Shown here: in pieces, positions 1 through 5,545 of the stretch
Numbering within the stretch: the stretch's first letter is position 1
How the letters are laid out: each line of letters opens with the position of its first letter
NCBI GenBank assembly: GCA_903970565.1
Contig: CAJCJE010000694.1
Coordinates: forward strand, 1-7,440
Length of the DNA: 7,440 bases
Reading direction: 5' to 3'
From: Candidatus Melainabacteria bacterium
GTDB lineage: Bacteria > Actinomycetota > Actinomycetes > Mycobacteriales > Pseudonocardiaceae
The notes under the pieces: model-generated
What the model was told of the DNA's origin: nothing
Databases searched by the model: none
What the model saw: the letters and a program-made list of their open reading frames with translations, nothing else
Position numbers and translations under genes: made by a program

Positions 1-408
1 TTCGTCTCGGTCGCCAACCGGGACAAGCGGGCAATGGTGTTTCCGATCAAGCGGTTGGCCGATCTCGGTTTCGAGGTGCTGGCGACCGCCGGCACCGCCG
101 AGGTGTTGCGCCGCAACGGCATCCCCTGCGGTGTGGTGCGCAAACACTTCGAGGGCCCGGACAACATCGTCGACATGATCCATGCCGGCGAGGTCGACAT
201 CATCATCAACACCCCCTACGGCAACCACGGCCCCCGCATCGACGGCTACGAGATCCGCACCGCCGCCGTGGCCAAGGCGATCCCGTGCATCACCACCATC
301 CAGGGCGCCGCCGCCGCCGTGCACGGCATCGAGGCGCTGATCCTGGACGACGTCGGGGTGCATCCCCTCCAGGAGCTCCAGGCCATCCTTCAGAAGGCCC
401 GCTCGTGA
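1..408 (+). CDS. carB: Carbamoyl-phosphate synthase large subunit, C-terminal end (partial)
   Basis: Only the last 135 residues are present; the gene starts to the left of the window. CarB makes carbamoyl phosphate from bicarbonate, ATP and the ammonia delivered by CarA, feeding pyrimidine and arginine synthesis in the cytoplasm. The visible part is the MGS-like (methylglyoxal synthase fold) allosteric domain, which in known CarB enzymes binds regulators such as UMP. It opens with [11 protein letters not shown], followed by [15 protein letters not shown] and the conserved [17 protein letters not shown] stretch, then a hydrophobic strand ending [12 protein letters not shown]. The TGA stop at 406-408 overlaps the GTG start of pyrF, which implies translational coupling of consecutive pyrimidine genes. 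Third codon positions are almost all G or C. No defect is visible in the part present. Confidence 0.96.
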   Translation, partial: FVSVANRDKRAMVFPIKRLADLGFEVLATAGTAEVLRRNGIPCGVVRKHFEGPDNIVDMIHAGEVDIIINTPYGNHGPRIDGYEIRTAAVAKAIPCITTIQGAAAAVHGIEALILDDVGVHPLQELQAILQKARS

Positions 409-1244
409 ACCGGCCGTTCGGGGCCCGGCTGGCCGAGGCCGTCGCCGCCAGGGGGCCGCTGTGCGCCGGGGTGGACCCGCATCCGGGCCTGCTGACCGCG
501 TGGGGCCTGAGCCTCGACGCGACCGGCCTGGCCCGCTTCGCCGACCTCTGCGTCGAGGCGCTCGCCGAACACGTCGCGGTGCTCAAACCGCAGTCCGCGT
601 TCTTCGAGGCGTACGGCTCGGCCGGCGTGGCCGTCCTGGAGCGGTTGATCGCCGACGCGCGGTCGGCCGGGGCGCTGGTGCTGCTGGACGCCAAGCGCGG
701 TGACATCGGTTCGACCATGGACGCCTACGCCGCCGCGTATCTCGCCGACGGCTCGCCGCTGGCCGCCGACGCGGTCACGCTGTCGCCATTTCTCGGCTTC
801 GAATCGCTCGCTCCGGCCCTTGATCTAGCGGACAAAACGGGCCGAGGCATCTTTGTTCTTGCGCTTACTTCCAACCCCGAGGGGGTCGCCGTGCAGCGCG
901 CCATTGCGCCAAGTGGGGGAAGCGTTGCGCAGTCAATTATCGATTCCGCCGCCGCCAGAAACGCCGATTCGAGCCCGCTGGGCAATATCGGCGTAGTGAT
1001 TGGCGCCACTGTCGGCCGAACGGAACTCGATCTGACACGCCTCAACGGGCCGATCTTGGCACCCGGATTCGGCCAGCAAGGAGGCACCGTGGCCGACCTC
1101 GGCGCCGTTTTCGGCGCCGAATTGCCGAGGGTGCTGCCGGCGTCCTCGCGTGGCATTTTGCGCAACGGGCCCGATAAAACGGCGTTGACCTCGGCCGCAC
1201 TGCGTGTTCAAGCCGAGCTGATCGAATTCGCCGCAGGGCACTGA
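405..1244 (+). CDS. pyrF: Orotidine 5'-phosphate decarboxylase, type 2
   Basis: This 279-residue enzyme decarboxylates OMP to UMP, the last step of de novo UMP synthesis. The catalytic signature [11 protein letters not shown] lies at residues 94-104, with K97 as the likely catalytic lysine. It is followed by the phosphate-binding segments APGFGQQGG (219-227) and PASSRGIL (245-252). Length and motifs fit the longer actinobacterial type 2 (PyrF2) group. I chose GTG 405 because AGAAGG at 392-397 lies 7 nt upstream and the start overlaps the carB stop as GTGA. An in-frame upstream ATG at 285 lies deep inside carB and is not credible. Oddly, codon use changes inside the gene: 6 of 125 codons end in A or T before position 780, but 48 of 154 do after it. 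The reading frame and motifs are intact, so the product should be functional. Confidence 0.95.
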   Translation: MNRPFGARLAEAVAARGPLCAGVDPHPGLLTAWGLSLDATGLARFADLCVEALAEHVAVLKPQSAFFEAYGSAGVAVLERLIADARSAGALVLLDAKRGDIGSTMDAYAAAYLADGSPLAADAVTLSPFLGFESLAPALDLADKTGRGIFVLALTSNPEGVAVQRAIAPSGGSVAQSIIDSAAARNADSSPLGNIGVVIGATVGRTELDLTRLNGPILAPGFGQQGGTVADLGAVFGAELPRVLPASSRGILRNGPDKTALTSAALRVQAELIEFAAGH

Positions 1245-1256
1245 ACTGCGAGGATA

Positions 1257-1269
1257 CTGCAATTTGCAG
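1257..1269. repeat. Short perfect inverted repeat after pyrF
   Basis: CTGCAA-T-TTGCAG is a 13-base symmetrical element starting 12 bases after the pyrF stop codon. The arms are perfect and the centre is one base, so it suits a dimeric DNA-binding protein better than an RNA hairpin. No regulator can be named, and an element of this size may be chance. Confidence 0.4.
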
Positions 1270-1294
1270 CTACTCTCCGTGATATTGGGTAAAA

Positions 1295-1314
1295 GTGATA
1301 TTTTCTAATATCAC
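1295..1314. promoter_or_regulatory. AT-rich palindrome upstream of mihF, possible operator or promoter element
   Basis: GTGATATT-TTCT-AATATCAC is a perfect 8-bp inverted repeat with a 4-base centre. A third copy of the octamer, GTGATATT, occurs as a direct repeat at 1279-1286, exactly 16 bases before the left arm. It lies in an unusually AT-rich patch between pyrF and mihF. The right arm contains TAATAT (1306-1311), which is a good sigma-A type -10 hexamer, but no convincing -35 lies at normal spacing. As RNA the stem would be weak (mostly A-U) with no following U-run, so an intrinsic terminator is unlikely. An operator over the mihF promoter is an inference. Confidence 0.45.
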
Positions 1315-1540
1315 AGAGGGCCTCGCCAAGACACACGGGTGGTGGTAATCAAGCCGGGGGAAGTCCTTGGTAGGACTTTCTCTCGCTGCGACCAATGGCG
1401 TGGTCTGGCCACCCGACCGGGTGGTTCGGCCGGATCGAAACAACCACGTTGGAATCCCGACCCACGTTGTCTTCGCTCACTCACTGTCGGTACGGTCGCG
1501 GCACCGATCCAGAGGAAACACCCACACCACGGAGGAGATC
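1315..1540 (+). promoter_or_regulatory. Long structured 5' leader of mihF
   Basis: There is no convincing gene here, but several short perfect stems lie in series: AAGTCC/GGACTT (1361-1366 with 1373-1378), GACCA/TGGTC (1390-1394 with 1401-1405), CCACCC/GGGTGG around a GACC loop (1409-1414 with 1419-1424), and CAAC/GTTG (1441-1444 with 1448-1451). The octamer CCACGTTG occurs twice, at 1444-1451 and 1462-1469. The region ends in the strong Shine-Dalgarno GGAGGAGA at 1531-1538. If transcription starts near 1315-1320, the leader is about 220 nt, far longer than a ribosome binding site requires. This suggests post-transcriptional control of mihF. Which stems form, and whether a ligand is involved, cannot be told from sequence alone. 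Confidence 0.45.
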
Positions 1541-1858
1541 GTGGCCCTTCCGCAGCTGACCGAGGAGCAGCGGGCCGCAGCGCTTGAGAAGGCTGCTGCC
1601 GCTCGTCGCACCCGGGCTGAGCTCAAGGAGCGCCTCAAGCGCGGCGGCACTACTTTGAAGGACGTTCTCGCTGCCGCTCAGAACGATGAGGTCCTTGGCA
1701 AGATGAAGGTGTCCGCGTTGCTCGAGTCCCTGCCGGGCGTCGGCAAGGTACGCGCGGCGCAGATCATGGAGCGTCTTGAGATTGCTCCGAGCCGCCGTCT
1801 GCGTGGCCTAGGCGAGCGGCAGCGCAAGGCGCTGCTCGCCGAGTTCAGCGGCGAGTGA
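1541..1858 (+). CDS. mihF: Mycobacterial-type integration host factor (nucleoid protein)
   Basis: This is a 105-residue basic DNA-binding protein of the actinobacterial IHF family (mIHF/sIHF), which is unrelated to the HU-like IHF of E. coli. Family members bend and organise DNA, support phage-type integration and affect transcription; mIHF is essential in mycobacteria. The sequence has the family N-terminal helix (LTEEQRAAALEKAAAARR, residues 6-23), the core GKMKVSALLESLPGVGKVR (53-71) with the helix-turn-helix-like LPGVGKVRAAQIM, and the C-terminal RRLRGLGERQRKALL (85-99). GTG 1541 is chosen because GGAGGAGA lies just upstream and the product matches the 105-residue family form; an in-frame ATG at 1367 would add 58 residues of leader translation. 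Codons such as CGT, GCT and CTT are used more than in neighbours, as expected for an abundant protein. Its stop overlaps the gmk start. Confidence 0.96.
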   Translation: MALPQLTEEQRAAALEKAAAARRTRAELKERLKRGGTTLKDVLAAAQNDEVLGKMKVSALLESLPGVGKVRAAQIMERLEIAPSRRLRGLGERQRKALLAEFSGE

Positions 1859-2466
1859 CAGGCACCGGGTCGGGGGTGGGCGACGGCAACTTTGTCGTCC
1901 GCCCCCGACTCATCGTCGTTGCCGGGCCCTCCGGGGTCGGCAAGACCAGTGTGCTCGGCGAACTCCGGCGCCGATATCCGGACATCTACTTCAGTATTTC
2001 CGTCACCACCCGACCGCCCCGCCCCGGCGAGGTGGACGGAGCGCACTACCACTTCGTCGACGATCAGACCTTCGACGCGATGATCCTCGACAACGAACTG
2101 CTGGAACACGCCGACTACGCGGGCAACCGCTACGGCACCCCGCGCACCCCCGTCGAGAGGGCGCTGGCAGCGGGCCGGCCGGCCATCCTGGAGATCGAGG
2201 TACAGGGCGCCCGGCAGGTCAGGGCCGCCATGCCCAGCGCGTTCATGGTGATGATCCAGCCGCCCTCCTGGGAGGTGCTGGTGGCGCGGCTGACCGCGCG
2301 CGGCACCGAGAATCCGGACGTGGTGGCCCGGCGACTGGCCGTTGCCAAGGACGAACTGGCCGCCTCCGAGGAGTTCGACGCGGTCGTTGTCAATGCCGAG
2401 GTGCACCATGCCGCCGAGCAGTTGCTAACCTTGATAGCGAAGTCCCGGTCCGGACATCCCGCCTGA
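1855..2466 (+). CDS. gmk: Guanylate kinase
   Basis: This 203-residue enzyme phosphorylates GMP (and dGMP) to GDP with ATP in purine nucleotide metabolism. The P-loop GPSGVGKT is at residues 24-31. The GMP-binding region follows (SVTTRPPRPGEVDG, 49-62, then Y65 and NRYGTP at 91-96), then LEIEVQGAR (112-120, equivalent to the usual LDIDVQGA), and the lid RGTENPDVVARR (149-160). Length is normal. The GTG at 1855 overlaps the mihF stop as GTGA, so translation is probably coupled to mihF. A second in-frame GTG at 1876 would remove only 7 poorly conserved residues, and neither has a clear Shine-Dalgarno, so the exact start is uncertain. The gene order mihF-gmk-rpoZ is typical of actinobacteria. Confidence 0.95.
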   Translation: MTGTGSGVGDGNFVVRPRLIVVAGPSGVGKTSVLGELRRRYPDIYFSISVTTRPPRPGEVDGAHYHFVDDQTFDAMILDNELLEHADYAGNRYGTPRTPVERALAAGRPAILEIEVQGARQVRAAMPSAFMVMIQPPSWEVLVARLTARGTENPDVVARRLAVAKDELAASEEFDAVVVNAEVHHAAEQLLTLIAKSRSGHPA

Positions 2467-2532
2467 GCGGCGCGGATCTCGATTCGGGGCGACCGGAAAT
2501 TCTTTGGCTTTCGACCCGCAGGAGAGTTGCGC

Positions 2533-2811
2533 GTGACCAACCCCATCCAGCTGGGCGCCCACATGGACACCCCAGAGGGCATCACCAACCCGCCGATCGA
2601 CGACCTGCTCGAGCAGGTCAGCTCCAAGTACGCGCTGGTGATCTACGCAGCCAAGCGGGCCCGTCAGATCAACGACTACTACGCCCAGCTGGGCGAGGGT
2701 CTGCTGGAGTACGTCGGCCCGCTGGTCGAGCCCGGCCCGCGCGAGAAGCCGCTGTCCATCGCGATGCGCGAGATCCACGCCGGCCTGCTGGAACACACCG
2801 AAGGCGAGTGA
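2533..2811 (+). CDS. rpoZ: DNA-directed RNA polymerase omega subunit
   Basis: This 92-residue small subunit helps fold the beta' subunit and stabilises RNA polymerase. The family core is clear: [20 protein letters not shown] (residues 20-39) followed by [10 protein letters not shown] (41-50), the region that contacts beta'. The C-terminal part [17 protein letters not shown] (71-87) is the actinobacterial type. GTG 2533 is the chosen start because AGGAGA at 2520-2525 lies 7 nt upstream; the in-frame TTG at 2527 would sit directly against this Shine-Dalgarno. The 66-base gap from gmk shows no clear promoter or terminator, so it is probably co-transcribed with gmk. Confidence 0.95.
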   Translation: MTNPIQLGAHMDTPEGITNPPIDDLLEQVSSKYALVIYAAKRARQINDYYAQLGEGLLEYVGPLVEPGPREKPLSIAMREIHAGLLEHTEGE

Positions 2812-2822
2812 GCGACCCGCGC

Positions 2823-2840
2823 GGGCGACAACAGTCGCCC
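2823..2840 (+). terminator. Hairpin between rpoZ and coaBC, possible terminator or attenuator
   Basis: GGGCGAC-AACA-GTCGCCC is a perfect 7-bp, G+C-rich stem with a 4-base loop, starting 12 bases after the rpoZ stop and ending 22 bases before the coaBC start. There is no following T-run, so classical intrinsic termination is doubtful, although many actinobacterial terminators lack U-tails. It could also be a processing or partial read-through site inside the operon. Confidence 0.45.
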
Positions 2841-2862
2841 ACCGTGGCATCGTCTTCAGATC

Positions 2863-4107
2863 GTGACGGCAACATCAGCTGACCCCGACCCCACCAAGCC
2901 CTTCGTCGTCCTCGGCGTCGGCGGTGGGGTCGCGGCGTACAAGGCCTGCGAGGTCCTGCGCGGCCTGACCGAATCCGGTCACGAGGTCCGGGTGGTGCCG
3001 ACCGAGGCGGCGCTGAACTTCGTCGGCGCGGCCACCTTCGAGGCCCTGTCCGGCCACCCGGTCCACGCCGGTGTCTTCGCCGACGTCCCCGAGGTACCGC
3101 ACGTGCGGCTGGGCCGCCGGGCCGACCTGGTGCTCGTCGTGCCGGCCACCGCCGACCTGCTGGCCAAGGCCGCGCACGGCCAGGCCGACGACCTGCTCAC
3201 CGCGACCCTGCTCACCACCAGGGCGCCGGTGGCCCTGTTCCCGGCCATGCACACCGAGATGTGGGAGCACCCGGCCACCCAGGCCAACGTCGAGCTGCTG
3301 CGCTCCCGTGGCTGTGTGGTCCCCGATCCGGCCAGTGGCCGGCTCACCGGCCCGGACACCGGCAAGGGCCGGCTGGCCGATCCCGCCGAGATCGTCGACC
3401 TGGCCCGGCTGCTGCTGGCCGTACCGGACGCGCTGCGTCCGGACCTGACCGGCTTGAAGATCGTCATCTCCGCCGGGGGCACCCGCGAAGCCCTCGACCC
3501 GGTCCGCTACCTCGGCAACCGCTCCTCCGGCAAGCAGGGCTACGCCCTGGCCAGGGTCGCCGCCGCGCGCGGTGCCCAGGTCACCCTCGTCGCCGCGCAC
3601 ACCCAGAGCCTGCCCGACCCGGCCGGCGTCCAGCTGCGGCACGCCGGCAGCGCGGCGGAACTTCGCGCCGTCATGCACGAGGTGTCCGGCGAGGCCGACA
3701 TCGTCGTGATGGCCGCCGCCGTCGCCGACTTCCGGCCGACGAACCGGGCCGACTACAAGATCAAGAAAACCGATCACGACCCGGCTCCGGTCGAACTCAC
3801 CCGGAACCCGGACATTCTCACCGAACTGGTCGCCGCCAGGAAGCCCGGCCAGTTCATCGTCGGCTTCGCCGCCGAGACCGGGGACAGTCGCGCGGACGTC
3901 CTCGGCCATGCCAGGGCGAAACTGCGTCGCAAGGGTGTCGATCTGCTCGTGGTGAATGCCGTCGGCGACGGAATAGCATTCGAGGTGGAGAACAACTCGG
4001 GCTGGCTGCTGCGCGCGGATGGGACGGAGATCACGATCCCACTGGGCGCCAAGTCGGCCCTGGCCGCCACCCTGTGGGACACTGTGTTGCTGGCCCGACA
4101 GTCATGA
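2863..4107 (+). CDS. coaBC: Bifunctional phosphopantothenoylcysteine synthetase/decarboxylase (CoaBC, Dfp)
   Basis: This 414-residue enzyme catalyses two steps of coenzyme A synthesis: joining 4'-phosphopantothenate to cysteine (CoaB, CTP-dependent) and decarboxylating the product to 4'-phosphopantetheine (CoaC, FMN-dependent). The N-terminal flavoprotein domain (about 13-180) has LGVGGGVAAYKACE (17-30), the probable catalytic His80 in VPHVRLG, and PAMHTEMWEH (127-136). The C-terminal CoaB domain (about 197-414) has SAGGTREALDPVRYLGNRSS (203-222), AAAVADF (284-290), the KIKK loop (299-302), NPDIL (315-319) and GFAAET (334-339). In the CoaC half, E. coli has PAMN and an active-site Cys in an ACGD context; here these read PAMH and LTGPDTGKGR (161-170), with no Cys. 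I believe this is a lineage trait rather than damage. GTG 2863 has no evident Shine-Dalgarno, so translation may be leaderless or re-initiating after rpoZ. Confidence 0.95.
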   Translation: MTATSADPDPTKPFVVLGVGGGVAAYKACEVLRGLTESGHEVRVVPTEAALNFVGAATFEALSGHPVHAGVFADVPEVPHVRLGRRADLVLVVPATADLLAKAAHGQADDLLTATLLTTRAPVALFPAMHTEMWEHPATQANVELLRSRGCVVPDPASGRLTGPDTGKGRLADPAEIVDLARLLLAVPDALRPDLTGLKIVISAGGTREALDPVRYLGNRSSGKQGYALARVAAARGAQVTLVAAHTQSLPDPAGVQLRHAGSAAELRAVMHEVSGEADIVVMAAAVADFRPTNRADYKIKKTDHDPAPVELTRNPDILTELVAARKPGQFIVGFAAETGDSRADVLGHARAKLRRKGVDLLVVNAVGDGIAFEVENNSGWLLRADGTEITIPLGAKSALAATLWDTVLLARQS

Positions 4108-4188
4108 ACTCAAGGTCAGGCCGCCGGAGGGACTGGTTTGAGCGCAGGGTGACCACATACTGGGACTACCCCTGCCCTCCTCTCGACT

Positions 4189-4218
4189 TTGACCGGTCCT
4201 CCACTCCGGCCCGATAGT
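4189..4218 (+). promoter_or_regulatory. Sigma-A-like promoter for metK
   Basis: TTGACC (4189-4194, 5 of 6 to the TTGACA consensus) and GATAGT (4213-4218, 4 of 6 to TATAAT) are separated by 18 bases. Transcription would start near 4224-4226, about 60 nt before the chosen metK start. This leaves no room for the in-frame GTG at 4230 as a normally led start, which supports GTG 4287. It also implies that metK can be expressed independently of coaBC. Confidence 0.6.
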
Positions 4219-4250
4219 CTGGTGGCGTTGTGAGTCGGACTGGTGGTGTC

Positions 4251-4282
4251 ATTGGTCAGAACGTCCAATCGATATTGGGGAG
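4251..4282 (+). promoter_or_regulatory. metK leader with alternative stems next to the Shine-Dalgarno
   Basis: Three 5-base segments can pair in two mutually exclusive ways: ATTGG (4251-4255), CCAAT (4265-4269) and ATTGG (4274-4278). Pairing of the first two leaves the ribosome binding site GGGGAG (4277-4282) free. Pairing of the second with the third, around a CGAT loop, covers its first bases. The layout resembles a minimal translational switch, but stems of 5 bp are weak and there is no proof of function. The leader is too short for a standard SAM riboswitch. Confidence 0.3.
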
Positions 4283-4286
4283 TGCA

Positions 4287-5483
4287 GTGAGCGAGTCCAG
4301 CCGCAGGCTTTTCACCAGTGAGTCGGTGACCGAAGGCCATCCCGACAAGATCTGCGACGCGATCAGCGATTCCGTGCTGGACGCGCTGCTCGGCAAGGAC
4401 CCGCGCAGCCGGGTCGCGGTGGAGACGCTGATCACCACCGGTCAGGTGCATGTGGCCGGTGAGGTCACCACCGAGGCGTACGCCGATATTCCCACGATCG
4501 TCCGGGAGAAGATCCTGGACATCGGCTACGACTCCTCCGCGAAGGGCTTCGACGGCCATTCCTGCGGGGTGAACGTGGCGCTGGGTTCGCAGTCCGCCGA
4601 CATCGCCCAGGGCGTGGACACCGCCTACGAGTCGCGGGTCGAGTCCACCCAGGACGACATCGACCGCCAGGGTGCTGGTGACCAGGGCCTGATGTTCGGC
4701 TACGCCTGCTCGGACACCCCCGAACTGATGCCGCTGCCGATCGCGCTCGCGCACCGGCTGTCCCGCCGGCTGACCGAGGTCCGCAAGTCGGGCTTGCTGC
4801 CCTACCTGCGCCCGGACGGCAAGACCCAGGTCACCATCGAGTACGCCGGCGACCAGCCCGTTCGCCTGGACACCGTCGTCGTGTCCACCCAGCACGCCGA
4901 CGGCATCGACCTCGACCGGATGCTCGGTGTCGACGTCCGCGAGCACGTGGTCACCCCGGAGATCGCCGAACTCGCGCTGGACACCAGCGGCGTCAAGCTG
5001 CTGGTCAACCCGACCGGACGGTTCGTCATCGGTGGCCCGATGGGCGATGCCGGCCTGACCGGTCGCAAGATCATCGTCGACACCTACGGCGGCATGGCCC
5101 GGCACGGTGGCGGCGCCTTCTCCGGCAAGGACCCGTCGAAGGTGGACCGCTCGGCCGCCTACGCGATGCGGTGGGTCGCCAAGAACGCCGTCGCGGCCGG
5201 TCTGGCCTCCCGTATCGAGGTCCAGGTCGCCTACGCGATCGGCAAGGCCGCCCCGGTCGGCCTGTTCGTGGAGACCTTCGGCACCGAGACCGTGGACCCG
5301 AGCAAGATCCAGGCCGCCATCATCGAGGTGTTCGACCTGCGGCCGGCCGCGATCATCCGCGACCTCGACCTGCTCCGGCCGATCTATGCGGCCACCGCCG
5401 CCTACGGCCACTTCGGTCGCACCGACATCGACCTGCCCTGGGAGCACACCGACCGCGTCGAGGCACTCAAGGCTGCCGTCTGA
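4287..5483 (+). CDS. metK: S-adenosylmethionine synthetase (methionine adenosyltransferase)
   Basis: This 398-residue enzyme makes S-adenosylmethionine from methionine and ATP, releasing phosphate and pyrophosphate; it acts as a tetramer with Mg2+ and K+. Hallmarks are [14 protein letters not shown] (8-21) with catalytic His18, the GAGDQG loop (129-134), [13 protein letters not shown] (249-261) and the phosphate-binding [16 protein letters not shown] (274-289). Near-identical blocks to actinobacterial MetK run to the C-terminal [17 protein letters not shown] 4287 is chosen because the product then starts [13 protein letters not shown], like other actinobacterial MetK proteins, with GGGGAG at 4277-4282 upstream. 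The in-frame GTG at 4230 would add 19 non-conserved residues and nearly coincides with the predicted transcription start. The gene order coaBC-metK-priA is common in actinobacteria, but here two extra loci separate metK from priA. Confidence 0.97.
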   Translation: MSESSRRLFTSESVTEGHPDKICDAISDSVLDALLGKDPRSRVAVETLITTGQVHVAGEVTTEAYADIPTIVREKILDIGYDSSAKGFDGHSCGVNVALGSQSADIAQGVDTAYESRVESTQDDIDRQGAGDQGLMFGYACSDTPELMPLPIALAHRLSRRLTEVRKSGLLPYLRPDGKTQVTIEYAGDQPVRLDTVVVSTQHADGIDLDRMLGVDVREHVVTPEIAELALDTSGVKLLVNPTGRFVIGGPMGDAGLTGRKIIVDTYGGMARHGGGAFSGKDPSKVDRSAAYAMRWVAKNAVAAGLASRIEVQVAYAIGKAAPVGLFVETFGTETVDPSKIQAAIIEVFDLRPAAIIRDLDLLRPIYAATAAYGHFGRTDIDLPWEHTDRVEALKAAV

Positions 5484-5504
5484 GTTCTCGTCGCCTCTCC
5501 TACG

Positions 5505-5545
5505 CGGGCCCTGGCACACTCGATCCATGAGTGAGCCAGGGCCCG
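5505..5545 (+). terminator. Strong 41-base hairpin spanning the next gene's start codon
   Basis: CGGGCCCTGGC (5505-5515) pairs perfectly with GCCAGGGCCCG (5535-5545). After one A/A mismatch, CACTCG (5517-5522) pairs with TGAGTG (5528-5533, one G-U), leaving a 5-base loop. It begins 21 bases after the metK stop, so it is well placed as the metK terminator, although there is no T-run. It also contains the ATG at 5527-5529 of the following XdhC-like gene, near the loop, so it may affect that gene's translation if transcribed through. Confidence 0.55.

Noticed and set aside
1281..1289. Shared 9-mer GATATTGGG before mihF and before metK (4271-4279)
   Set aside because: The contexts differ: near the ribosome binding site in metK, but about 250 bases upstream of the start in mihF. 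It is probably coincidence.
1339..1587. 82-codon + strand ORF across the mihF leader
   Set aside because: It runs out of frame into mihF, has no Shine-Dalgarno and lies over the leader stems; its composition is not protein-like.
2875..3909. 344-codon open frame on the - strand opposite coaBC
   Set aside because: It is the antisense shadow of a GC-rich gene; the + strand product is an unmistakable CoaBC, and the reverse translation is low-complexity Gly/Asp/Val/Arg text with no family resemblance.
4126..4180. Terminator between coaBC and metK from GGAGG/CCTCC and GCAGGG/CCCTGC pairs
   Set aside because: The nested repeats leave a 13-base bulge and a 20-base loop and have no T-run, so the stem is too poor to call.
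3261..4217. 318-codon + strand frame overlapping coaBC
   Set aside because: It is out-of-frame and Arg/Gly/Pro-rich, typical of a shifted reading of GC-rich coding DNA.
4230..4286. In-frame upstream GTG giving metK 19 extra residues
   Set aside because: The extra residues are not part of MetK, and the predicted transcription start (about 4224-4226) leaves no room for a ribosome binding site before it.
4224..4286. SAM riboswitch in the metK leader
   Set aside because: The leader is only about 60 nt and shows none of the multi-stem layout of known SAM riboswitches; only weak 5-bp alternatives are present.
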